NCBI RefSeq assembly: GCF_030815975.1
Contig: NZ_JAUSXL010000001.1
Span: forward strand, 702,611 to 766,610
DNA length: 64,000 nt
DNA from: Variovorax paradoxus
GTDB taxonomy: Bacteria > Pseudomonadota > Gammaproteobacteria > Burkholderiales > Burkholderiaceae_C
Reading direction: 5' to 3'
The translations under genes were made by a program, and so were the position numbers. Shown one piece after another: positions 7,663 through 16,121 of the stretch. Position 1 is the stretch's first letter, and the number at the start of each line of letters is the position of its first letter. A model generated the notes under the pieces. It did not search any database and was not told the origin of the DNA. It worked only from the letters and a program-made list of their open reading frames with translations.

Positions 7663-8871
7663 ATGAACCACTCTTCCATGCAACCCCTTGCCGGCGTGCG
7701 CGTGCTGGACTTGTCACGGGTGATGGCAGGCCCGCTGTGCGGCATGGCACTGGCCGACCTGGGCGCCGATGTGATCAAGGTCGAGCATCCCGAGCGCGGC
7801 GACGACACGCGCGACTGGGGCGTGCGCATCGGCAGCCACAACACCTCCTACTTCAACAGCTGCAACCGCAACAAGCGCTCCATCTGCGTGGACCTGCAGG
7901 ACAAGGAGGGCCAGGCGCTCGTGCGCAAGCTCGCCGCGCAGTGCGACGTGGTCATCCAGAACTTCAAGTACGGCGGCGCGCAGAAGATGGGCTTGGGCTA
8001 CGAGGACCTGCGCAGCTTCAACCCGAAGATCATCTACTGCTCAATCTCGGGCTATTCGGTGCTGAGCCCGGAGAAGGCGCGGCCGGGCTACGACCTGGTG
8101 ATCCAGGGCGAGACCGGCCTCATGGCCATGAACGGCGAGGAGGGCCAGGGGCCGCTGAAGTTCGGCATCGCCGCGGTCGACATGTTCACCGGCATGTACT
8201 CGGCGCAGGCGATTCTGGCCGTGCTGTACGAACGCACGCGCACCGGCGCGGGCCGCCACATCCAGATGTCGCTCTACGACAGCGGCATGATGATCACGTC
8301 CTACTACGGCCTGACCGCCTGGCTGAACAAGGGAGATCCCGCGAAGTTCGGCAACTCGCATCCGTCGATCGTGCCCTATGGCGTGTTCGAGGCTGCGGAC
8401 GGTCCGCTGGTGATCGCCGTCGGCAACAACGGTCAGTTCAAGAAGTTCTGCGACGAGGTGATCTTCTGCCCCGAACTGGCCGTCGATCCGAAGTTCTCCA
8501 CGAACACCGAGCGCTCGAAGCACCGGCATGAGCTGCTGCCCATCCTGCTCGGCCACATCGCGCTGTTCTCGCGCGTCGATCTCCTCGCGCGCATGAGCAA
8601 GGCCGGCATTCCGTGCGGCGAGGTGCTGGGCCTGTACGAGGCACTGCAGTCCGACCGGACGGCGCAGACCGGCGTCTGGCACCGGTTCGAGGACGCCGAA
8701 GCGGGGGCGCAGGCCGTCCACGCACCGCCCTACATCATTGACAGCGCGCGCTCGGGCGTGCGCCACCCTCCGCCGCACCTGGGGGAGCACACGGCCGAGG
8801 TGCTGCGTGAACTGCTGGACATGGACGACGGTCAGCTTGAATCCCTGGCCCGGAGGAGCGTCATCAGATGA
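7663..8871 (+). CDS. CaiB/BaiF-family (class III) CoA transferase
   Basis: A 402-residue class III CoA transferase opening with LAGVRVLDLSRVMAGPLCGM and DLGADVIKVEHPERGDDTRD. The nucleophilic Asp lies in FGIAAVDMFTGMYSA, after the YDLVIQGETGLMA segment, as expected for a family that moves CoA between two carboxylic acids through an aspartyl-CoA anhydride. It sits directly downstream of the acyl-CoA dehydrogenase and is followed by a terminator hairpin at 8883, so the two form a short operon. The acid substrate cannot be read from sequence; succinyl-CoA as donor is typical. Confidence 0.9.
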   Translation: MNHSSMQPLAGVRVLDLSRVMAGPLCGMALADLGADVIKVEHPERGDDTRDWGVRIGSHNTSYFNSCNRNKRSICVDLQDKEGQALVRKLAAQCDVVIQNFKYGGAQKMGLGYEDLRSFNPKIIYCSISGYSVLSPEKARPGYDLVIQGETGLMAMNGEEGQGPLKFGIAAVDMFTGMYSAQAILAVLYERTRTGAGRHIQMSLYDSGMMITSYYGLTAWLNKGDPAKFGNSHPSIVPYGVFEAADGPLVIAVGNNGQFKKFCDEVIFCPELAVDPKFSTNTERSKHRHELLPILLGHIALFSRVDLLARMSKAGIPCGEVLGLYEALQSDRTAQTGVWHRFEDAEAGAQAVHAPPYIIDSARSGVRHPPPHLGEHTAEVLRELLDMDDGQLESLARRSVIR

Positions 8872-8882
8872 GGAAAATGGGA

Positions 8883-8929
8883 CAAGGCCCGGACCCATTG
8901 CCGACCGAGGGCGATGAGTCCGGGCCTTG
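8883..8929. terminator. Hairpin terminator between convergent genes
   Basis: CAAGGCCCGGA (8883-8893) and TCCGGGCCTTG (8919-8929) are a perfect 11-bp inverted repeat with a 25-base loop, placed exactly between the stops of the convergent CoA transferase and Bug receptor genes. It can serve both strands. No long T run follows. Confidence 0.65.
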
Positions 8930-8946
8930 CCGATGGACCGTTCCGT

Positions 8947-9903
8947 TCAGTGCGACTGCTTGGGCAGGTTCAGGCCGCGCAGCACGGGAAGCCAGCGGTC
9001 CGCCTCGGCCTTGATGAACTTGTCCAGGTCCTCGGGCGTGCCGCCGCGCGGCTCCATGCCGATGGCGCGCGCGCGCGCCACGAAGTCGGGGTCGGCGATC
9101 ACCTGGTTGACGGCCTTGTTCAGGCGATCGATCGCGGGCCGTGGCGTGCTGGCAGGCACTGAGAGGGAATACCAGAGCGTGGCTTCCATGTCGAAACCCT
9201 GCTCCTTGAAGGTGGGTGCGTCGGGCACCTGCGGCAGGCGCTTCGAGTCCATCACGCCCAGCACGCGCAGCTTGCCGGCCTTCACGTAAGGCAGCGATCC
9301 CGTGATGGAGGTGCCATGGATGTCGATCTGGTTGCCCAGCAGGGCCTGGAGCGCGGGCGCATCGCCGTTGAAGGGAATGTGCAGCGTGCTGAAGCCCTGT
9401 TCCTTTTCGAAGGCGATGGGTGCCAGGTTCGTCAGGATGGCCGCGCCCGGCGAGCCGCGGTTGATCTTGCCGGGGTTCTGTCTGGCATAGGCCACCATTT
9501 CCTTGATGTTCTTGTAGGGCAGGTCCGTGCGCCCCACGACGATGGCGGGCTGGTAGGCGATCTGCGTGACGGCGGCAAAGTCCTTCGCCGGGTCGTAGGG
9601 CAGCTTGTCGTAGAGCACGCTGTTGTTGGCGAGCGTGCCCAGCGAGGACACGAGCACCGTCTGCCCGTCGGGCTTGGCGCGCGCAACGTAGTCGGCGGCA
9701 AGGATGCCGCTTGCGCCGGGCTTGTTCTCGATGATGACGTTCAGGCCCTGCTTGTTGAGCTCCTGGGCCAGGATGCGGCAGTACTGGTCGGTGCCGCCGC
9801 CTGCGGCAAAGGGCACGACGATGCGGGTCACCTGCTGGGCGAGTGCGGGGGCGAGCGCGCAGGCGCCCAGCGCCAGCCCGATGACGAGTTTTCGATAGCT
9901 CAT
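8947..9903 (-). CDS. Bug/TctC-family extracytoplasmic solute receptor
   Basis: A 318-residue periplasmic binding protein with a Sec signal peptide (MSYRKLVIGLALGACALAPA, cleaved near ALAQQ) and the Bug fold: VPFAAGGGTDQYCRILAQEL near the N-terminus, IIENKPGASGILAADYVA, and VPDAPTFKEQGFDM near the C-terminus. Bug proteins bind small carboxylates in the periplasm and are greatly expanded in Burkholderiales. No tctAB transporter genes are nearby, so it is an orphan receptor or works with a distant permease. It is divergent from the SMP-30 lactonase at 10042, and the two may share a sugar-acid or lactone substrate (inference). Confidence 0.92.
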   Translation of the reverse strand: MSYRKLVIGLALGACALAPALAQQVTRIVVPFAAGGGTDQYCRILAQELNKQGLNVIIENKPGASGILAADYVARAKPDGQTVLVSSLGTLANNSVLYDKLPYDPAKDFAAVTQIAYQPAIVVGRTDLPYKNIKEMVAYARQNPGKINRGSPGAAILTNLAPIAFEKEQGFSTLHIPFNGDAPALQALLGNQIDIHGTSITGSLPYVKAGKLRVLGVMDSKRLPQVPDAPTFKEQGFDMEATLWYSLSVPASTPRPAIDRLNKAVNQVIADPDFVARARAIGMEPRGGTPEDLDKFIKAEADRWLPVLRGLNLPKQSH

Positions 9904-10041
9904 TCTTGTCTCCTGTTCCGGCCCGGAATCGGGCTCTGGAGCCAGTCTAGGTGGCCGCCCTTGGCGCTGCGCTGCACGAAATGAAAAGCAGCTTTGCGGG
10001 AAGCGCCGGCAGGGCGCAGCCCGGCCCTGCACACTTCGCCG

Positions 10042-10923
10042 ATGACCGTGCAGATCACCAGAATCGGAACGAGCCGGGACCAGCTGGGCGAAAGCCCTTG
10101 CTGGGATGCCGATGCGCAGGCGCTGAACTGGATCGACGCGCTCGGCGGCACCCTGTGGCGACTGCACGCGGGCGCCGAGCGGCCTGAGCGGCATGAGCTG
10201 CCCGCGCCCGTGGGCTCGATCGCGCCCAGCCGCGGCGCGGCCGTGGTGGTGGCGCTGCGCAACAGCTTCGCGCGCTACGACTTCGCCACGCGCACACTGG
10301 AGCCGCTGGCCGGCATCCCCGTGGACCACCCGAAGGTGCGCTTCAACGACGGCAAGTGCGATCCGGCGGGCCACTTCCTGGCCGGCACCATGCATGTCGA
10401 CCGCCAGCCCGGCGAGGCGGTCATCGGAGGTCTCTACCGGCTGCGTACCGATCGCCGCGTGGAACAGCTGGCCGACGACATCGGCTTTGCCAACGGCCCC
10501 TGCTTCAGCCCGGACGGCCGCACGCTGTACCTGGCCGACAGCCTGGAGCGCACCATCTGGGCCTACGACTACGACGCGGATGGCCCGCTGCGCAACAAGC
10601 GCGTGTTCGCGAGGACGCATGAATTCGATTCGGGCCCCGACGGCGCGACGGTCGATGCGCAGGGCTTCTTCTGGACGGTGATGACCCGCGCTGCCAGGCT
10701 CGCGCGTTACGCGCCGGACGGTGCGCTGGAACGCCTGATCGAGTTGCCCGCGAGCTATCCGACGAGCATCTGCTTCGGCGGGCCGGGCCTTGCGCACATG
10801 TACCTGACCAGCATTTCCCGCAGCACGCGCCTGCAGGGGGACAAGGCGCAGGACGGCGGGCTGTTCCGGATCGAGGGGATGCCCGCGCCGGGGCGCCTGC
10901 CCGACCGCTACGGAGGCTGCTAG
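10042..10923 (+). CDS. SMP-30/gluconolactonase-family lactonase
   Basis: A 293-residue six-bladed beta-propeller of the SMP-30/LRE family. Metal ligands expected in this family are visible: Glu in LGESPCWD (N-terminus), Asn in KVRFNDGKCDP and GFANGPCFSPDGRTLYLADS, which carries the catalytic Asp. Members hydrolyse sugar lactones to aldonic acids in the cytoplasm. The ATG at 10042 is preferred to an open upstream extension because MTVQITRIG is the usual beginning. It is divergent from the Bug receptor. A gluconate module lies 31 kb away, but no direct link is shown. Confidence 0.87.
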   Translation: MTVQITRIGTSRDQLGESPCWDADAQALNWIDALGGTLWRLHAGAERPERHELPAPVGSIAPSRGAAVVVALRNSFARYDFATRTLEPLAGIPVDHPKVRFNDGKCDPAGHFLAGTMHVDRQPGEAVIGGLYRLRTDRRVEQLADDIGFANGPCFSPDGRTLYLADSLERTIWAYDYDADGPLRNKRVFARTHEFDSGPDGATVDAQGFFWTVMTRAARLARYAPDGALERLIELPASYPTSICFGGPGLAHMYLTSISRSTRLQGDKAQDGGLFRIEGMPAPGRLPDRYGGC

Positions 10924-11014
10924 CGCGCCGAGCTGGGAGCTAAAGACAAAATCGCTCGATATTCGTGCGGATGTCGCTGACAGATCTGGCCCAAAAGAAA
11001 GGGCGGGGCCGGCA

Positions 11015-11434
11015 TTACCCGGCGATGCGCTCCATGGCTTCACGCGCGGTGACGATGGGAATGCCCGCATAGCTGCCCAAGGGCAGGAGGTCGCGCCGGT
11101 CGCCGGAGGCGATCAGGTCGACTGCACCAGCCAGGGCTGCGGCCAGCACGTGGTCGTCGTCGGGGTCGGTGGGCACCACACGCGGCACTTTCGCGGGTGC
11201 GACCATGACGGCGAGCCCGCGCAGATCGTCAACGAGGGTCTTCGGGCTCAACCCGGCCCGGGCCAGGCGATCAGCAAACTTGCCGCGCCCGAGCACGTCG
11301 AGCAGCTCGGCCAGCAGGACTTCACTGGTGCACAGTTCGAACTCGCCTGCACGCGCAGCGTCCAGCAGTTGGCGCGGCAGACCGGTGGAGATGATGGCCG
11401 AGACGAGCAGATTGGTGTCGATGACGAAGCGCAC
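11015..11434 (-). CDS. PIN-domain toxin of the COG1569 type
   Basis: A 139-residue PIN-domain ribonuclease: first acidic residue in MRFVIDTNLLVSAI, second in TSEVLLAELLDVL, and the third cluster in PTDPDDDHVLAAALAGAVD. These are the metal-binding carboxylates that cut RNA in VapC-like toxins. It begins 12 bases after the stop of the small gene at 11447, giving a two-gene toxin-antitoxin operon read leftward. The RNA target is unknown. Confidence 0.88.
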   Translation of the reverse strand: MRFVIDTNLLVSAIISTGLPRQLLDAARAGEFELCTSEVLLAELLDVLGRGKFADRLARAGLSPKTLVDDLRGLAVMVAPAKVPRVVPTDPDDDHVLAAALAGAVDLIASGDRRDLLPLGSYAGIPIVTAREAMERIAG

Positions 11435-11446
11435 GGTGCCCGGGCC

Positions 11447-11683
11447 TCAGGCGCCTTGCCGGCGTGCCTGGCGGGCGGCCTGCACTTCTTCCTCGATCTC
11501 GTCCTCCGACAGCGGCGCCAAGTTCAGTGCATCGAGCTTGGACATTGCTTCACCCAGGCGCGCAGCGGCCGCCGCGCGCTCCTCGCGTGCGGCCAGGAAC
11601 TCGACGAAGTCCACCACTTCGGCCACGCGGCCGGGCGGCAGTTGCTTCAGGCGCTCGATCAGGCGAGTCTCGATGGCAGTCAT
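11447..11683 (-). CDS. Antitoxin partner of the PIN toxin
   Basis: A 78-residue protein starting MTAIETRLIERLKQLPPGRV and continuing AEVVDFVEFLAAREE, a layout seen in DUF2281/VapB-like antitoxins, followed by an acidic helical tail (APLSEDEIEEEVQAAR) suited to wrapping a toxin. It precedes the PIN toxin by 12 bases. A palindrome at 11725 lies 41 bases upstream and is the likely operator for self-repression. The assignment rests on context and size more than on a diagnostic motif. Confidence 0.8.
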   Translation of the reverse strand: MTAIETRLIERLKQLPPGRVAEVVDFVEFLAAREERAAAAARLGEAMSKLDALNLAPLSEDEIEEEVQAARQARRQGA

Positions 11684-11724
11684 GTGTGGTTCCTCGCTCA
11701 GGGTATGCGTCGGTTGGATTTTCA

Positions 11725-11734
11725 GTTGTACAAC
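11725..11734. promoter_or_regulatory. Palindrome upstream of the PIN toxin-antitoxin operon
   Basis: GTTGTACAAC is a perfect 10-bp palindrome, with the related near-palindrome GTTCAATTCAAC 3 bases later, in a locally AT-rich patch before the leftward antitoxin gene. Antitoxins usually repress their own operon through such sites. The role is inferred. Confidence 0.5.
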
Positions 11735-11868
11735 AGGTTCAATTCAACTTGCTCAAGCCTGCCACGAAAAGCCTTGGCCGTGGTAGTGAAAAACCGGACG
11801 GCGTTGCCCATCGCACCCGCATCGTGACGCCGTTCCGCTGCCGGCGCCGCTCCCAGCCGACCCGTGAA

Positions 11869-12777
11869 TTAGCGTTTTTCGCTCCGGAGTGCGTCCGCCA
11901 CGTAGTCCACGAAGGCACGCACCTTCAGCGGCAGCACGCGGCTCTGCCGGAAGACCGCGAAGACGCCATTGGAAAAAGCGCGCACCGCAAAGCGGTATTC
12001 AGGCAAAAGCCGCACCAGCGTGCCGCCCTGCAGGTCGTTGCGCACGGTGGCCTCGGACAGCAGCGCCACGCCCATGCCGCCGATGGCGGCCAGCCGCAGC
12101 AGTTCGCCGTTGTTGGCGCTCAGCACGCCCTGGATGGCCAGCTCCTGCTGCTCGCCCGCCTCGTCGATGTACTTCCAGGTGATGACCTCGCGCTCGCGCC
12201 GGTAGGTGAGGCAGCGCACCTGCGGCAGATCGGTGGGATGACGGATGCGCGAGTAGGTCTTCACGAAGGCCGGGCTGGCCACCAGCACCTCGTCGCTCGA
12301 CAGCAGCCGCTTGATGACGAAGCCCGAATCGGTGGATTCGCCGGTGCGGATGTCGACGTCGAAGTCGTGCTCGACCAGGTTGACCGGATGCTCGGAGAGC
12401 TCGAGTTCCACGCGGATGTCCGGATAGAGTTCCGCAAAGCGCGGCAGCAGCGGTGCCAGCACGCGCAGGCCGATGTGGGTGCGCGAATGCACGCGCAGCC
12501 GGCCCTCGGGCCGCTGCCGGGCGTTGTGCACGACCTGTTCGGCCTCGCTCATGAGTTCCAGCACCGCCTCGGCCCGCTCCAGGAAGGCCTGGCCCGCCTC
12601 GGTCACCTTGAGGTTGCGGCTGGTGCGGTCCACCAGCTGCACGCCCAGTTCTTCCTCCAGCGCGCTGATGCGCCGCGAGATGGTGGCCGGCGACAGGCTG
12701 AGGCTGCGGGCCGCGGCCGAGAGGCTGCCCTTCTTCTGGGTGGCCACGAAGATGCGCAGCGAATCGAGGGCCTTCAT
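11869..12777 (-). CDS. LysR-family regulator of the adjacent catabolic operon
   Basis: A 302-residue LysR protein: helix-turn-helix MKALDSLRIFVATQKKGSLS and LSLSPATISRRISALEEELG, then the effector domain with AFVDYVADALRSEKR at the end. The single helix-turn-helix and CrgA/DmlR-like spacing put it in the common LysR group of Burkholderiales. It is divergent, by 102 bases, from the 11-gene operon starting at 12880, with a dyad in the spacer, so it is the probable regulator of that operon. The inducer is unknown, presumably the substrate or its CoA thioester. Confidence 0.92.
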   Translation of the reverse strand: MKALDSLRIFVATQKKGSLSAAARSLSLSPATISRRISALEEELGVQLVDRTSRNLKVTEAGQAFLERAEAVLELMSEAEQVVHNARQRPEGRLRVHSRTHIGLRVLAPLLPRFAELYPDIRVELELSEHPVNLVEHDFDVDIRTGESTDSGFVIKRLLSSDEVLVASPAFVKTYSRIRHPTDLPQVRCLTYRREREVITWKYIDEAGEQQELAIQGVLSANNGELLRLAAIGGMGVALLSEATVRNDLQGGTLVRLLPEYRFAVRAFSNGVFAVFRQSRVLPLKVRAFVDYVADALRSEKR

Positions 12778-12785
12778 TTCGAAAG

Positions 12786-12804
12786 ACGCAAAGAAGGTGT
12801 GCGT
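12786..12804. promoter_or_regulatory. Interrupted dyad in the lysR-operon spacer
   Basis: ACGCA-N9-TGCGT is a perfect interrupted dyad located between the LysR start (12777) and the monooxygenase start (12880), the geometry expected of a LysR recognition site. It is a candidate only. Confidence 0.45.
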
Positions 12805-12879
12805 TCGCTGGTGATCCGCAGGGGCCCCGAGTTCCTACGATGGGCTTCGATCAAAACCAGCCAACCAGGAGTGACAGCG

Positions 12880-13971
12880 ATGGATTTCGGAATCTTCATT
12901 CTGATGCAGCAGCGGAACAAGCACAAAACCTCCCACCAGATCCTGCGCGACGCCGTCGAGCAGACTCGCCTGGCGGACGAACTGGGTTTTGGTGCCGCAT
13001 GGTACGCCGAGCACCACTTCAGCAACTACGGCCTGTGCTCCTCGCCGCTGACCATGATCGCGCACTGCGCCGCGGTCACCCGCAACATCCGGCTGGGCAC
13101 CGGCATCGTGGTCGCGCCGCTGTACACGCCGGCGCGCCTGATTGCGGATGTGGCCATGGTCGACCAGCTGTCCGACGGCCGCCTGAACCTGGGCATCGGC
13201 TCGGGCTACCAGCACTTCGAGTTCGAGCGCTTCGGCGTCTCGCTGGAGTCCGCCAAGGGCCGCACCTTCGAGATGCTCGACATGCTCGAGGCGGGCCTCA
13301 CGCAACCCAAGTTCAGCTACGAGGGCGAGTACTACCGCCAGCCCATGAGCGCCATCAGCCAGCGGGCAGTCCAGCGCCCGATGCCGCCGATGTGGATCAC
13401 CAGCGTCGACCCGGCCTTCCTGTCGCGCGCCGTGAAGTCCGGCCACCACGTGTTTGTCTCGGGCGGCGACGGCGGCCTGGAGAAGCTGGCCGGCACCCGC
13501 GCGCTGATCGACAAGGTGGCGGCGGCCGAGGGCAAGGACCCCGCCGGGGTGCAGGTCGGCCTGCTGCGCGCGGCCTATGCGAGCAACAACAGGGACGAGG
13601 TGGAAAGCTACCTCGAGTGCGCCCGCTACCAGCGCCGCATCGCCGTCAGCCTGAAGCGCCGCACCGCGCAGATCGCCGACGACTACCAGGTCGAGGAAGG
13701 CATCGTCGAGGGCGAGCCGAGCCTGGACGAGATGCGCGCGCTGCTGCCCGTGGGCAGCATCGACACCGTGATCGAACGCGTGGTCAAGGAGATCCGCACC
13801 CTCAAGCCCGTGCACTACTGCTTCCAGACGCAGATGGGCGACTTCGACCAGCCAGCCATGCTGCGCCAGCTCGAGACCTGGGGCAAGGTCATCATCCCGG
13901 CGGTGCAGCAGGAGATCGCCAACGATCCGCCGCACCGGCCCGCGGCGCGGCCCGAGCTTGCCGCGGCCTGA
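12880..13971 (+). CDS. Luciferase-like FMN-dependent monooxygenase (LLM class)
   Basis: A 363-residue TIM-barrel flavin monooxygenase of the bacterial luciferase-like group: FGIFILMQQRN at the start, LADELGFGAAWYAEHHFSNY with the EHHF motif near residue 45, RLGTGIVVAPLYTPARLIAD and GRLNLGIGSGYQ. The ATG at 12880 has AGGAG 9 bases upstream. Such enzymes use reduced FMN and oxygen to insert one oxygen atom, for example in Baeyer-Villiger or hydroxylation steps. The next gene encodes a flavin reductase that would supply the reduced flavin. First gene of the operon; substrate unknown. Confidence 0.9.
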   Translation: MDFGIFILMQQRNKHKTSHQILRDAVEQTRLADELGFGAAWYAEHHFSNYGLCSSPLTMIAHCAAVTRNIRLGTGIVVAPLYTPARLIADVAMVDQLSDGRLNLGIGSGYQHFEFERFGVSLESAKGRTFEMLDMLEAGLTQPKFSYEGEYYRQPMSAISQRAVQRPMPPMWITSVDPAFLSRAVKSGHHVFVSGGDGGLEKLAGTRALIDKVAAAEGKDPAGVQVGLLRAAYASNNRDEVESYLECARYQRRIAVSLKRRTAQIADDYQVEEGIVEGEPSLDEMRALLPVGSIDTVIERVVKEIRTLKPVHYCFQTQMGDFDQPAMLRQLETWGKVIIPAVQQEIANDPPHRPAARPELAAA

Positions 13972-13992
13972 GGCCGCGCGCTGGGAGACGCC

Positions 13993-14928
13993 ATGCCTGA
14001 AGTCGCCGAAGACATCCGCCGCGCCATCGAGCCCGCGCAGCTGCGCCAGCTGCTCGGATGCTTTCCGACCGGCGTGGCCGTCATCACCACCTGCACGCCG
14101 GACGGTCAGCCCGCCGGGTTGACCTGCAACTCCTTCAGCTCGGTGTCGCTCGATCCGCCGCTGGTGCTGTTCAGTCTGCGCAATGCCAGCCGCCTGCTGC
14201 CGACCTTCCAGGCCGCGGACGGCTTCGTGATCAACATCCTCTCGCAGCAGCAGGACGCGCTGTCGGGCCGCTTCGCCTCGAGCAGGATCGAGCACAAGTT
14301 CGACGGCGTGGCCTGGCGCGCCGGCCGGCTGGGCATGCCGCTGATCGACGACTGCCTGGCCAGCTTCGAATGCCGCGTGCATGCCACCCACGCGGCCGGC
14401 GACCACACCATCTTCATCGGCGAGGTCCGGCACCTGAGCGCCGGCGTGCCCGACCAGGCGCTGGTGTTCTACAAGGGCGCCTACATGATGCTGGCCGAGT
14501 CGCTGCGCAAGCTGGTCGTCGAGGGCCGGCTCGGCGACGCCGACATCGACGAGGCCTACCGCACGCTCTACGGCACCCTGCTGCACCTGGCAAGCGAACG
14601 CGCCAGCGAGGCCGAGCTCGACGCCGTGCAGCAGGCCGCCGATGCCATCGAGGCGCATCCCGACGACGCCCCGCTCAAGGAGCGCATCGCGTCGGCCAGC
14701 GCCTTCTTCGCCTCGATTGCGGCCGCCGGCCACAACGAGGCGCTGACGCTGATGGCACAGACCATGACCAGCGTGCTGCGCGAGCGCATGACGCATGTGC
14801 TCTCGGTGCGCGCGCGCCCCGATCTCTTTCCGCTGCGCCGCAAGGTGGCGCACAACCTGCGCCAGCGCAACCCGGAGGGCGCCGCCGCCGCGCTGGACGA
14901 GCTGATCACGCAGCTGCGCAAGGGCTGA
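13993..14928 (+). CDS. Flavin reductase fused to a degenerate GntR-effector (FCD-like) domain
   Basis: A 311-residue two-part protein. Residues 10-170 are a HpaC-like flavin reductase (LLGCFPTGVAVITTCTPDGQ, LTCNSFSSVSLDPPLVLFSL, GDHTIFIGEVRHL). Residues 185-305 form an all-helical region resembling the FCD effector domain of GntR regulators (LLHLASERASEAELDAVQQA, FFASIAAAGHNEALTLMAQT). Expected FCD metal ligands are mostly missing: the usual FH is FF and the later His is displaced. No helix-turn-helix is present. It should reduce FMN for the monooxygenase encoded 21 bases upstream; the extra domain may sense the substrate, as the unrelated tail does in the Acinetobacter p-hydroxyphenylacetate hydroxylase reductase (comparison from general knowledge). 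Confidence 0.82.
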   Translation: MPEVAEDIRRAIEPAQLRQLLGCFPTGVAVITTCTPDGQPAGLTCNSFSSVSLDPPLVLFSLRNASRLLPTFQAADGFVINILSQQQDALSGRFASSRIEHKFDGVAWRAGRLGMPLIDDCLASFECRVHATHAAGDHTIFIGEVRHLSAGVPDQALVFYKGAYMMLAESLRKLVVEGRLGDADIDEAYRTLYGTLLHLASERASEAELDAVQQAADAIEAHPDDAPLKERIASASAFFASIAAAGHNEALTLMAQTMTSVLRERMTHVLSVRARPDLFPLRRKVAHNLRQRNPEGAAAALDELITQLRKG

Positions 14929-14957
14929 GCCCTTTCCATAATTCAACAGGAGACAAC

Positions 14958-16118
14958 ATGTCCATCGACTACGCCGGCTTCCGGCGCGAACTCGAAGCGT
15001 TCGCGCGCAGCGCCTGCCCGCCCGATATCCGCGCCGTCGTCGCGGCCGGCCAGAAGATCACCAAGCGCGAATACCAGGCCTGGCAGCAGATCCTGAACGC
15101 CCAGGGCTGGGGCGCGCCGAGCTGGCCGCGCGAAGCGGGCGGCACCGGATGGGACATCCGCCAGCGCCTCATCTTCGAGGAGGTGATGGCCGAGAACGAC
15201 TGCCCGCCGCTCTACCACCATGGCCTGGGCCACATCGGCCCGGTGATCATCCGCTTCGGCACACCGGACCAGAAGGCCCGCTTCCTGCCGCGCATCCTCG
15301 ACGGCTCCGACTGGTGGTGCCAGGGCTATTCGGAACCCGGCTCGGGTTCCGACCTGGCCTCGCTGTCCACCAGTGCACGGCTGGAGGACGGCGAGTGGGT
15401 CGTCAACGGCCAGAAGATCTGGACCTCGCATGCCCACGAGGCCAGCATGATCTACATGCTGGTGCGCACCTCGAAGGAAGCGAAGAAGCAGGAGGGCATC
15501 TCGCTGCTGCTGGTGCCGATGGACACCCCGGGCATCACCGTGCGCCCGATCAAGACCATCGACGGCTGGCACCACCTGAACGAGGTCTTCTTCGACGAGG
15601 TGCGCGTGCGCGCCGACAACCTCGTCGGCGAGGTCGGCAAGGGCTGGACCTGTGCCAAGTTCCTGCTCGAGCGCGAACGCCTTCCGCCGGCCAACGTGGC
15701 GCGGCTGGAGCTCATGCGCCGGCAGGTCACGCAGCTGGTCGAGCAGGCGAGCCGCGCTGCCGCGGGACAGCGCGACTTCAGCGGCCTGCACCACAAGCTG
15801 CTGCTGTGCGAGGCCGACGTGAAGGGCGCGCGCGTGATGATGGCCGAGGCCACCGACGACCTGATCCACCAGCGTCCGCTGGGCGTGCAGCCCTCCGCCA
15901 TCAAGATGACCTGCGCCGACGTGGCGCAGCGCCTGACGACCATCGCGCTCGACGCCGTAGGACCCGACGCGGCCCACCGCTTTCTCGCCGACGCGGGGCA
16001 GGACGTGCCCGACGCCACCTGGATCCAGAACTACATGTTCACGCGCGCCCGCACCATCGCCGGCGGCACCTCCGAGGTGCAGCGCAATGTCGTCGCCAAC
16101 GAACTGCTGGGAGCCTGA
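14958..16118 (+). CDS. Acyl-CoA dehydrogenase, larger partner of a pair
   Basis: A 386-residue acyl-CoA dehydrogenase starting MSIDYAGFRRELEAFARSAC, with AGGTGWDIRQRLIFEEVMAE, the FAD segment YSEPGSGSDLASLSTSA and GQKIWTSHAHEASM. The C-terminus reads TIAGGTSEVQRNVVANELLG, so the usual catalytic Glu of YEGT is replaced (IAGGT). This version occurs in the FadE28/ChsE-like subfamily, where two different subunits form one enzyme acting on bulky cyclic or steroid-like acyl-CoAs. The next gene, 3 bases on, encodes a second, shorter dehydrogenase. ATG at 14958 has AGGAGA 7 bases upstream. Confidence 0.9.
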   Translation: MSIDYAGFRRELEAFARSACPPDIRAVVAAGQKITKREYQAWQQILNAQGWGAPSWPREAGGTGWDIRQRLIFEEVMAENDCPPLYHHGLGHIGPVIIRFGTPDQKARFLPRILDGSDWWCQGYSEPGSGSDLASLSTSARLEDGEWVVNGQKIWTSHAHEASMIYMLVRTSKEAKKQEGISLLLVPMDTPGITVRPIKTIDGWHHLNEVFFDEVRVRADNLVGEVGKGWTCAKFLLERERLPPANVARLELMRRQVTQLVEQASRAAAGQRDFSGLHHKLLLCEADVKGARVMMAEATDDLIHQRPLGVQPSAIKMTCADVAQRLTTIALDAVGPDAAHRFLADAGQDVPDATWIQNYMFTRARTIAGGTSEVQRNVVANELLGA

Positions 16119-16121
16119 GCC

